Of a DNA stretch of 8,009 bases, positions 1 through 6,117 are shown piece by piece (position 1 is the first letter of the stretch; every line of letters starts with the position of its first letter). The notes below the pieces were generated by a model that saw nothing but the letters and a program-made list of their open reading frames with translations, had not been told where the DNA came from and made no database searches. Source of the DNA: Alphaproteobacteria bacterium (GTDB lineage Bacteria; Pseudomonadota; Alphaproteobacteria; Rickettsiales; UBA3002); the NCBI GenBank assembly GCA_021732545.1, contig JAKFUW010000010.1:1-8009 (forward strand). Reading direction: 5' to 3'. Both the position numbers and the translations under genes were made by a program.

Positions 1-57
1 TATTCCACCAATGCGCCCACGTTGCGGATTGAACAGATGACGATTGCGGGGTCTTAA
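1..57 (+). CDS. C-terminal end of an unidentified upstream gene (partial)
   Basis: Frame 1 is open from the first base and ends at TAA 55-57. It encodes the 18-residue tail YSTNAPTLRIEQMTIAGS. The stop touches the ATG of the msbA-like gene directly (TAAATG), the same tight packing seen at the later junctions, which suggests a real upstream member of the operon. The alternating polar/hydrophobic pattern suggests beta strands, as in AsmA-like or other envelope proteins, but 18 residues are too few to assign a family. No function is claimed. Confidence 0.45.
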   Translation, partial: YSTNAPTLRIEQMTIAGS

Positions 58-1827
58 ATGATGGCCTCATACAATCAATATCGGTCACGTGATTTGCTTA
101 AAAGGCTGCTCAAAGAATATGTGCTCAAACATAAGCGCCGCTTAACGATGGCGGCTGGCTGCATGTTGCTGGTGGCGGGGTCAACGGCTGCCAATGCGTG
201 GGTGATGCAACCAGTGCTCGACGAGATTTTTGTCAAACGCGATGCCTCGATGCTCACCATCATTCCGCTCTTTATCATGCTGATTGCGGTGATTGGTGCG
301 GCGGGAAATTATGGCCAAACGATTATGATGCGTTATGTCGGTCAGCGCGTGATTGCTGATATGCAGCTGGATTTATTTGCGCATCTCATGCGCGCCGATC
401 TGGGCACGTTCCATGATCAGGCATCGGGGCGGTTGATCTCGCGCTTTACCAACGACATCAACATGATGCGCCATTCAATTTCTAACGTGATGACAGGGCT
501 TGCTCGTGAGATGGTCACGCTCGTGTTCCTGATTGCACTGATGTTTTATCAAAGTTGGGAGCTATCGATTATTGCGTTAATTGGTTTTCCGCTGGCAGTG
601 TTTCCCATTGCGCGTTTGGGGCGGCGGATGCGCAAAATATCGGATGGCACACAAACCGAACTGGGTGAATTTACCGCGCAACTGGATGAAAGTTTTCAAG
701 GTGCGCGCGTGGTGAAAGCCTATGGCCGTGAGGCGTTTGAATTAGAGCGTGCAAGCTCTGCGATTGAGCGATTGTTCAGGCTCTATTTCAAAGCAGCCAG
801 AGTGCAGGCAGTGGCCGCACCGATCATGGAAATGCTAGGCGGCATCGCGATTGCGCTCGTCATCTGGTATGGCGGTTATAAGGTGATGAATGGCGTGACC
901 ACGCCTGGCGCGTTTTTCTCTTTTATCACGGCAATGCTGATGGTCTATCGCCCCATTAAAAGCATGGCGAGTTTGAATACTAATTTGCAAGAAGGGCTGG
1001 CTGCAGCGAACCGATTTTTTCAGGTGATGGATGTGGAAGAAAGCATCAAAGATGCACCCGATGCCCAGCCGCTTGAGATTGACAAAGGACAGATTTTATT
1101 TGAATCCGTCAAATTTCGTTATGGTCAGGATTCAGGCGGCGTGGAGCATATCACACTCAATGTTCCAGCGGGTGCTAAGGTGGCGCTGGTGGGTGCATCG
1201 GGCAGTGGAAAATCGACCATCATGAATTTAATTTTGCGTTTTTACGATGTGGAAGACGGTGCCATTTCCATCGACGGTCAAGACATCCGCAATGTCACGC
1301 TCGCCTCCTTGCGAAGCTCCATCGCGCTGGTCAGCCAAGATGTGGTATTGTTTGAAGGTAGTGTGCGCGCCAATATTGCTTATGGTAAATTCGATGCGAC
1401 CGAAGATGACATCATCCGCGCGGCCACGCAAGCCGATGCACATGAGTTTATTTCGCAGTTACCGACCGGCTATGAAACCCTGATTGGACCGCATGGCGTG
1501 AAGCTTTCAGGTGGGCAACGCCAACGCCTTTCCATCGCGCGCGCGATGCTGAAAAATGCACCGATCTTATTGCTTGATGAGGCAACATCGGCGCTCGATT
1601 CACAGTCTGAGCGCAGCGTGCAGCGCGCACTGGATATTTTGATGCAACAGCGTACCACCATCATGATCGCGCATCGCTTATCGACCATTGCCCATGCCGA
1701 TATTATCTATGTGATTGAGCAAGGCAAAATTATCGAATCGGGAACGCATTCGAGTTTAATGGAGCGCGCTGGCCGTTATCGCGACCTTCATACCATGCAG
1801 TTTTCTGAAACGATATCGGAGGCTTAA
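58..1827 (+). CDS. msbA: MsbA-type lipid A/phospholipid ABC exporter, fused permease-ATPase
   Basis: This 589-residue half-transporter has the usual length for the MsbA family. Such proteins work as inner-membrane homodimers that flip lipid A-core to the periplasmic leaflet using ATP. The N-terminal membrane domain shows about six hydrophobic segments (roughly residues 30-50, 65-85, 150-165, 168-186, 252-272 and 284-304). The ATPase domain is complete: Walker A GASGSGKST at 379-387, Q-loop Gln427, signature LSGGQ at 483-487, Walker B ILLLDE at 503-508 and H-loop His539. Start: ATG codons lie at 58 and 61. Position 58 abuts the upstream stop, and the only ribosome-binding candidate is a weak GCGGGG at 46-51. 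Being followed by an acyltransferase, waaA, lpxK and lpxL favours lipid A as cargo over drug export. Closely related multidrug or phospholipid exporters share these motifs, so substrate is inferred from context. Confidence 0.93.
   Translation: MMASYNQYRSRDLLKRLLKEYVLKHKRRLTMAAGCMLLVAGSTAANAWVMQPVLDEIFVKRDASMLTIIPLFIMLIAVIGAAGNYGQTIMMRYVGQRVIADMQLDLFAHLMRADLGTFHDQASGRLISRFTNDINMMRHSISNVMTGLAREMVTLVFLIALMFYQSWELSIIALIGFPLAVFPIARLGRRMRKISDGTQTELGEFTAQLDESFQGARVVKAYGREAFELERASSAIERLFRLYFKAARVQAVAAPIMEMLGGIAIALVIWYGGYKVMNGVTTPGAFFSFITAMLMVYRPIKSMASLNTNLQEGLAAANRFFQVMDVEESIKDAPDAQPLEIDKGQILFESVKFRYGQDSGGVEHITLNVPAGAKVALVGASGSGKSTIMNLILRFYDVEDGAISIDGQDIRNVTLASLRSSIALVSQDVVLFEGSVRANIAYGKFDATEDDIIRAATQADAHEFISQLPTGYETLIGPHGVKLSGGQRQRLSIARAMLKNAPILLLDEATSALDSQSERSVQRALDILMQQRTTIMIAHRLSTIAHADIIYVIEQGKIIESGTHSSLMERAGRYRDLHTMQFSETISEA
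1818..1822 (+). promoter_or_regulatory. Shine-Dalgarno site for the DUF374 acyltransferase gene
   Basis: GGAGG lies 8 nt before the ATG at 1831, inside the last codons of msbA. It is the strongest ribosome-binding sequence in the operon and fixes the start of the next gene. Its place within the upstream coding region suggests that translation of the two genes is coupled. Confidence 0.75.
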
Positions 1828-1830
1828 AGA

Positions 1831-2511
1831 ATGGAAAAAACGTTCAGGCTTCCGTGGCGTAAACGTGTGTTTAAGCATCCGGTTTTTCAAGATATCATCG
1901 CGTGGATGATTTTCATTATCATGAAACTGTGTTGGTTTAGTTACCGCATCGAAAAACAAATCCACCCAGGTAGCTTGCCTTATTTGCAAGGCACTGATAA
2001 TGGCATTTTTTGTTTCTGGCACGGGCGGATGATTGCGTTTCCTTTTTTTAAGCCATCGTCGCGCGTGATGCATGTGCTGATTTCATTGCACCGTGATGGC
2101 GAACTGATTGCTAAAGTCATTCGTCATTTTTCTATCCGTACTATTCGCGGTTCCAGCAGCCGATGCGCGCGCGCGGCCACGCGTCAGTTGCTCGATCAAC
2201 TCAAAGCAGGCGATAATATTTCCATCACACCCGATGGCCCGCGAGGCCCTGTTTTTCAGGCTGAAAAAGGTGCGATTTTGCTGGCGAAGTTGGCTGGAAA
2301 ACCGCTGATACCAGTCAGTTTTTCAGCGCAGCGCGCGCGCCGCCTTCGCACGTGGGATCGCTTCATGATTCCGCTACCGTTTAGTAAATTATTGCTGATT
2401 GTGGATGCACCATTTTTTGTGTCAGAGCATGATAGTCACGCGCAACGATTGCAGCTGGAGCAACGCCTGAACGCTATTACTAATCAAGCTGATAGCGCGA
2501 TGAAAGCGTAA
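1831..2511 (+). CDS. DUF374-family lysophospholipid/lipid A acyltransferase-like protein
   Basis: This 226-residue protein matches the DUF374 (lysophospholipid acyltransferase-like) family. Visible motifs are WHGR at 63-66, the family's putative catalytic block HRDGE at 87-91, RGSSS at 106-110, TPDGPRGP at 133-140 and GKPLIPVS at 156-163. A hydrophobic stretch at about 22-38 would hold the N-terminus at the inner membrane, with the enzyme facing the cytoplasm. It starts 3 nt after msbA with a good GGAGG and ends 3 nt before waaA. From the literature as I recall it, the epsilonproteobacterial lipid A acyltransferase LpxJ belongs to this broad family and replaces LpxM. With waaA, lpxK and an LpxL homologue alongside, a role in lipid A secondary acylation is a reasonable inference. 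The acceptor cannot be read from sequence, so no gene symbol is given. Glycerolipid acylation remains possible. Confidence 0.88.
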   Translation: MEKTFRLPWRKRVFKHPVFQDIIAWMIFIIMKLCWFSYRIEKQIHPGSLPYLQGTDNGIFCFWHGRMIAFPFFKPSSRVMHVLISLHRDGELIAKVIRHFSIRTIRGSSSRCARAATRQLLDQLKAGDNISITPDGPRGPVFQAEKGAILLAKLAGKPLIPVSFSAQRARRLRTWDRFMIPLPFSKLLLIVDAPFFVSEHDSHAQRLQLEQRLNAITNQADSAMKA

Positions 2512-2514
2512 GCC

Positions 2515-3774
2515 ATGTTGTTTCAACTGTATGCGTTTTTGACATGGATAGCATCGCCACTGATTACGCTGTGGCTTAAGCATCGGCTGCGCAAAGGCAA
2601 AGAAGATGCCGCGCGATTTGCCGAGCGCTTTGGATATCCGTCATTGCCCAGGCCCGATGCGTTGCTGGTGTGGATTCATGCAGCAAGTGTGGGTGAAGCA
2701 AACTCAGCACTGGCCCTGATATCTGCCATTCGCGCGGCGCTGCCTGAATCACGCGTGATGGTGACAACCGGCACGGTAACATCGGCGAGCATTATGGTGC
2801 AGCGATTGCCCGATAGCGCGTTTCATCAGTATGTGCCGATTGATACTCCGCAGGCTACACAGCGATTTATCGCCTATTGGCAGCCTGATATTGCCATTTT
2901 TGTTGAATCGGAACTATGGCCGAATTTACTCAAAGCAACCAGAGCGTGCGGCGCGGTGATGTTGCTGGTCAATGCGCGAATGTCTGCGCGATCATACCGT
3001 CGGTGGAAATATGCAAAGCCATTTTTTCATGAGATCACCAAAGGATTTGATGCGATTTATGCGAGCAGCAAACAAGATGAAATGCGCTTTCAACAATTAG
3101 GTTGCGGTGCGGTTAGCTATGCAGGAAATTTGAAGTTTGATGCCACACCGTTGGATGTCGATGCACAGCAACTGCAAGCGTTACAACATCTGATAGGAGC
3201 GCGTCCTGTATGGCTGGCGGCCAGCACCCACGAAGGTGAGGAGTTACAGATACTGAGTGTCCATCACAAAATTGCTGCACAGATTCCCGATGTGCTCACC
3301 ATCATCATCCCGCGTCATGCGCATCGTGGAAATGCAATTGCTGCACAGCTCGAGGCAACGATAAGTCAGCGTAGCAAGCAAGAGACGATTATTGCTGCCA
3401 CGCAGATCTATCTGGCAGATACGATGAACGAATTAGGGTTGTTTTATCGATTGTGCGATGTGGTGTGGATAGGAGGAACCTTCGCACCTGTTGGTGGTCA
3501 TAATCCGATTGAGCCCGCGCAATTGGGGTGTGCATTAGTGGCAGGCCCATCGCGTTATAATTTTGAGAGCATCATGCAATCGCTGATGGATGCGCGCGCA
3601 ATGGTTTCTGTCGCGGATAGTGATGATTGGGCTGCGCAAGTGATACGTTTATTGCAGCAACCTGATACACGCGATGCGATGAAACAATCCGCACTCGCAC
3701 TGGCTGGCAAAGGCCAGGGTGTTGCCGATAATGTGGTGGCGTTTATCGAGAGTACGCAAGCGATGAGGCACTGA
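2515..3774 (+). CDS. waaA: 3-deoxy-D-manno-octulosonic acid (Kdo) transferase
   Basis: WaaA (KdtA) transfers Kdo from CMP-Kdo to the lipid A precursor on the cytoplasmic face of the inner membrane. The 419-residue length is typical. An N-terminal hydrophobic anchor spans about residues 3-20. The family block HAASVGEANS follows, with Glu61 at the position of the proposed catalytic base (Glu31 in the Aquifex enzyme, from memory). VESELWPNL at 130-138 holds the second conserved acidic site (Glu131). The C-terminal GT-B nucleotide-sugar site is GGTFAPVGGHNPIEP at 320-334. It begins 3 nt after the acyltransferase stop with only a weak GAAAG upstream, so it probably depends on coupled translation. 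Its TGA shares one base with the lpxK ATG. Whether it adds one, two or more Kdo residues cannot be told from the sequence. Confidence 0.95.
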   Translation: MLFQLYAFLTWIASPLITLWLKHRLRKGKEDAARFAERFGYPSLPRPDALLVWIHAASVGEANSALALISAIRAALPESRVMVTTGTVTSASIMVQRLPDSAFHQYVPIDTPQATQRFIAYWQPDIAIFVESELWPNLLKATRACGAVMLLVNARMSARSYRRWKYAKPFFHEITKGFDAIYASSKQDEMRFQQLGCGAVSYAGNLKFDATPLDVDAQQLQALQHLIGARPVWLAASTHEGEELQILSVHHKIAAQIPDVLTIIIPRHAHRGNAIAAQLEATISQRSKQETIIAATQIYLADTMNELGLFYRLCDVVWIGGTFAPVGGHNPIEPAQLGCALVAGPSRYNFESIMQSLMDARAMVSVADSDDWAAQVIRLLQQPDTRDAMKQSALALAGKGQGVADNVVAFIESTQAMRH

Positions 3775-4742
3775 TGCAAACACCGTATCACTGGGCACAC
3801 CGCACCGCTTTTTCCTATGCTTGGTATCCGGCATCGATGATCTATTGGGCGATCGCATCATTGCGTAGCAAACGCATTAAGCCTGCGCGCCTGGCGGTGC
3901 CGATTATCTGCGTTGGTAATAATACGATTGGTGGATCGGGCAAGACACCAACCGTGATTGCGTTATGCGCATTGCTCCAACAACAAGGCAAAAAGGTACA
4001 TGTCATTTCGCGTGGCTATAAGGGCCGGTACGCGGGTACCGTGAAGGTTGATGCTGCGGTTCATATTGCGCAAGAAGTAGGCGACGAACCGTTGTTGATT
4101 TCCCGCTACGCGCCTTGCTGGGTCGCTCGCAAACGCATCCATGCCGCACACGCTGCCATTGCCGATGGTGCAGAGATTTTGATTATGGATGATGGGTTGC
4201 AAAATCCATCCTTGCATAAAGATTTTACGTTAGTGGTCATCGATGGAACCTTTGGTTTTGGTAGTGGATTTATGCTGCCCGCAGGGCCATGCCGTGAACC
4301 GATTGCACGTAGCATGGCAAAAGCGAACGCGGTATTGATTATTGGTGAAGAAACGAACGACACCATTCGAAAACATATTCCGCAAGGCAAGGAAATAGTG
4401 ACGGGGATGCTCCAGCCAACGTCACCATTAGACCTTAAAGGCGTTCGGGTGCATCCGTTTGCGGGCATCGGAATGCCTGATAAATTTTTCAAAACAGTAC
4501 AGCAAATGGGAGCCGATATTACCCTAACATCACGTTTCGATGACCATCATAATTATACCACTAAAGATATAGAAACATTACTCAAAGAATCCAGTGATCA
4601 TCATGCCCAGCTTGTGACCACGCAAAAAGATTATGTGCGTTTGCCGGAAGCGTTTCAAGAGCAGGTGGTAGTCGTTGAGGTTGCACTGCATATCACACAA
4701 TCCGATGCGCTGCTTGCACGGCTGGATGCTTTGTATGCGTAG
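3774..4742 (+). CDS. lpxK: Tetraacyldisaccharide 4'-kinase (lipid A 4'-kinase)
   Basis: LpxK phosphorylates the 4' position of the tetraacyldisaccharide to give lipid IVA, just before Kdo addition. The 322-residue protein has an N-terminal hydrophobic stretch at about 15-30 for membrane association. Its P-loop is GNNTIGGSGKTP (48-59; Lys57, Thr58). Other family blocks are ISRGYKG (78-84), VGDEPLL (102-108), DDGLQ (139-143), LPAGPCREP (168-176), the His258-His259 pair and TTQKDYVRLP (282-291). Many family members have DDGFQ followed by His; here it reads DDGLQNPSL, a mild variant. The ATG overlaps the waaA stop by one base (TGATG) and is preceded by GAGG at 3765-3768, a good ribosome-binding site. 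The 3' end overlaps the start of the lpxL-like gene. Confidence 0.95.
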   Translation: MQTPYHWAHRTAFSYAWYPASMIYWAIASLRSKRIKPARLAVPIICVGNNTIGGSGKTPTVIALCALLQQQGKKVHVISRGYKGRYAGTVKVDAAVHIAQEVGDEPLLISRYAPCWVARKRIHAAHAAIADGAEILIMDDGLQNPSLHKDFTLVVIDGTFGFGSGFMLPAGPCREPIARSMAKANAVLIIGEETNDTIRKHIPQGKEIVTGMLQPTSPLDLKGVRVHPFAGIGMPDKFFKTVQQMGADITLTSRFDDHHNYTTKDIETLLKESSDHHAQLVTTQKDYVRLPEAFQEQVVVVEVALHITQSDALLARLDALYA

Positions 4743-5622
4743 TGCGATAAAAAAAATGCGTCTTATGATCGAGGCCATTTTGGCCTATGTCACCTATGGC
4801 GTGTTGCGTAGCTTGCCGCTAGATATTGCATCGGGGTTTGGCGGATGGGTGGCACGAAACTTAGGGCCACATACCAAGGTGCATCGTGTGGCCGTGCATA
4901 ATTTGGCAAAGGCGATGCCGCAATTGAGTGCGCAGCAACAACAGAAAATATTGATTCAGATGTGGGATAATTTGGGACGCGTATTTGCCGAATATCCGCA
5001 TTTAAATTCTGCCGTTTTACACAAGAGAATCACGCTAATATCGGGGCAGGAACATTTGAAATTCGTGCAGCAAAATGATCGACCTGTGTTGTTTATCTCG
5101 GCGCATTTGGGCAATTGGGAGGTGACGCCGCTGGCGGCCGCATTATCTGGATTGCCGATACATTTGCTCTATCGCCCTGCGAATAATAAAATCATCGACC
5201 GTCTGGTTAAAAATATCCGTAAACCTTATAGCCTTGGGCTTCATGCAAAAGGCAATCAAAGTGCGCGTACGGTGATCCATGCGATGCGTAAAAAAGAACC
5301 TGTTGCCATGCTGGTGGATCAGAAAAGCAATGATGGTGTTGCTGCGAATTTTTTTGGTATGGATGCGATGACGAGCACCGCCGTTGCCCATTTTGTGATG
5401 AAGTTTGACGCGATCATTATCCCCGCTTATTGTATACGTACACATGGCGTACATTTTGAAATGAGGGCACAAGCACCGATGCAATTCAATCTCGCAGGTG
5501 ATTATCGTGCCGACATCAAAATGATTATGCAAGCGGTCAATGACCACATTGAGACATGGATTCGACAAGACCCCGCGCAATGGTTTTGGGTGCATAAACG
5601 CTGGCCACATTCTAAAATTTGA
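4735..5622 (+). CDS. lpxL: LpxL/HtrB-family lipid A late acyltransferase
   Basis: Enzymes of this family add a secondary acyl chain to lipid A, often after Kdo has been attached, at the inner membrane. From the chosen start the protein has 295 residues, close to the usual 290-320. Visible blocks are the catalytic HX4E motif HLGNWE (His124, Glu129), YRPANN at 146-151, MLVDQ at 192-196, NFFG at 205-208 and the C-terminal WFWVHKRWP. Start choice: the frame is open back to 4675, but that ATG lies deep inside lpxK and would add a Cys-rich leader unlike the family. ATG 4735 gives MRSAIKKMRLMIEAILAYV, a basic start then a membrane segment, with an 8-nt overlap with lpxK. ATG 4756 and 4765 are alternatives, and none has a clear ribosome-binding site. 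LpxL, LpxM and LpxP-type specificity cannot be separated here, so the symbol means the family. Confidence 0.9.
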   Translation: MRSAIKKMRLMIEAILAYVTYGVLRSLPLDIASGFGGWVARNLGPHTKVHRVAVHNLAKAMPQLSAQQQQKILIQMWDNLGRVFAEYPHLNSAVLHKRITLISGQEHLKFVQQNDRPVLFISAHLGNWEVTPLAAALSGLPIHLLYRPANNKIIDRLVKNIRKPYSLGLHAKGNQSARTVIHAMRKKEPVAMLVDQKSNDGVAANFFGMDAMTSTAVAHFVMKFDAIIIPAYCIRTHGVHFEMRAQAPMQFNLAGDYRADIKMIMQAVNDHIETWIRQDPAQWFWVHKRWPHSKI

Positions 5623-5625
5623 GAG
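5621..5625 (+). promoter_or_regulatory. Ribosome-binding site that sets the start of the 116-residue gene
   Basis: GAGAG overlaps the TGA of the lpxL-like gene (5620-5622) and lies 7 nt before ATG 5633. It supports 5633 as the true start over the in-frame ATG at 5540, which would place 31 extra residues inside the acyltransferase gene. Confidence 0.6.
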
Positions 5626-5632
5626 ATATAAT

Positions 5633-5983
5633 ATGGATCCGATGACCTCGATGATGCTGGTCTATTTAGTGCTACCGCTGGGCTTTGTATTTGCAATCTG
5701 GTTACCTTTTTACATGAGTGTGTGGTCAGCGCTTTATTTAGTCTATGAAGCCAAAGACAAAATCCCCAACCCCATGCTGGCGCTCAAATATGAGGCAACT
5801 CTTACGATGCAACAATATGGTACCATGTTGCAATTTTGGTGGCAGCATTATGATAGGCTGGATTTCTATGATTTCACGTTACCGCTGATTGGTGTGCCTG
5901 CGGTTGGGCTGTTGGTGAGCGCAGGATTTGGGATTGCTTATGTGAAAAAAGCACGCAATATGTTTCGCGTTGATAACGACTAA
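5633..5983 (+). CDS. Unrecognised small membrane protein, last gene of the lipid A cluster
   Basis: I do not recognise this 116-residue protein. It has a long hydrophobic segment at about residues 8-38 (one long or two short passes) and a second at about 82-104, ending in VKKARNM. The linker at 39-81 holds DKIPNP and an unusually aromatic stretch, QYGTMLQFWWQHYDRLDFYD, at 61-80. By the positive-inside rule the Lys/Arg-rich C-terminal tail is probably cytoplasmic. It lies 10 nt after the lpxL-like gene, with GAGAG overlapping that stop, so it is probably co-transcribed as the last member of the operon. No signal peptide cleavage site, catalytic motif or metal site is evident. A role in envelope or lipid A assembly is suggested only by position. 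A real gene is supported by the ribosome-binding site, hydrophobic architecture and packing. Confidence 0.75.
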   Translation: MDPMTSMMLVYLVLPLGFVFAIWLPFYMSVWSALYLVYEAKDKIPNPMLALKYEATLTMQQYGTMLQFWWQHYDRLDFYDFTLPLIGVPAVGLLVSAGFGIAYVKKARNMFRVDND

Positions 5984-6104
5984 AGCGTTTTTAATTTATC
6001 TTTTTTCAGCGCTGTGCTTCGACTCGCCGTGCTCATGTACTAAAATGTACACTCCGCGCAGCTCCTCTTGCACAGCATCTGCAAAAAGCTAAATTAAAAA
6101 CGCT
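5984..6104. repeat. 121-bp nested palindromic element between convergent genes
   Basis: The outer arms form a perfect 15-bp inverted repeat, AGCGTTTTTAATTTA at 5984-5998 and its complement at 6090-6104. Inside are a CTTTTT/CAG layer that pairs with CTG/AAAAAG apart from small mismatches, a 7-bp stem GCTGTGC (6011-6017)/GCACAGC (6070-6076), and a central hairpin TGTAC (6036-6040)-TAAAAT-GTACA (6047-6051). The stretches 6018-6035 and 6052-6069 do not pair. The element begins at the base after the stop of the 116-residue gene and ends 13 nt short of the xseA stop. It could be a dispersed palindromic repeat or a two-way transcript-end structure. It is not a standard intrinsic terminator, because each strand has its T-tract before the core stem and an A-tract after it. 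No flanking target-site duplication is seen. Confidence 0.85.
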
Positions 6105-6117
6105 CTGCAGATTACTT

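Noticed and set aside
4106..4492. 128-codon open frame on the minus strand within lpxK
   Set aside because: It is a complement of the conserved kinase core with no independent coding signs.
4675..4734. Upstream in-frame ATG that would lengthen the lpxL-like protein by 20 residues
   Set aside because: It lies fully inside lpxK and encodes a Cys/His-rich leader unlike the family, while ATG 4735 gives a normal basic-then-hydrophobic N-terminus.
5143..5610. 155-codon open frame on the minus strand, antisense to the lpxL-like gene
   Set aside because: It is antisense to a clearly conserved coding region, its protein looks like no family I know, and it has no ribosome-binding site. It is a shadow frame.
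5540..5632. Upstream in-frame ATG for the 116-residue membrane protein
   Set aside because: It would add 31 residues encoded within the acyltransferase gene, while ATG 5633 has GAGAG at a proper distance.
5984..6104. Classic Rho-independent terminator
   Set aside because: The stem is strong, but no T-tract follows the core stem on either strand. The T and A tracts pair with each other, so it is reported as a palindromic element with a possible end-of-transcript role.
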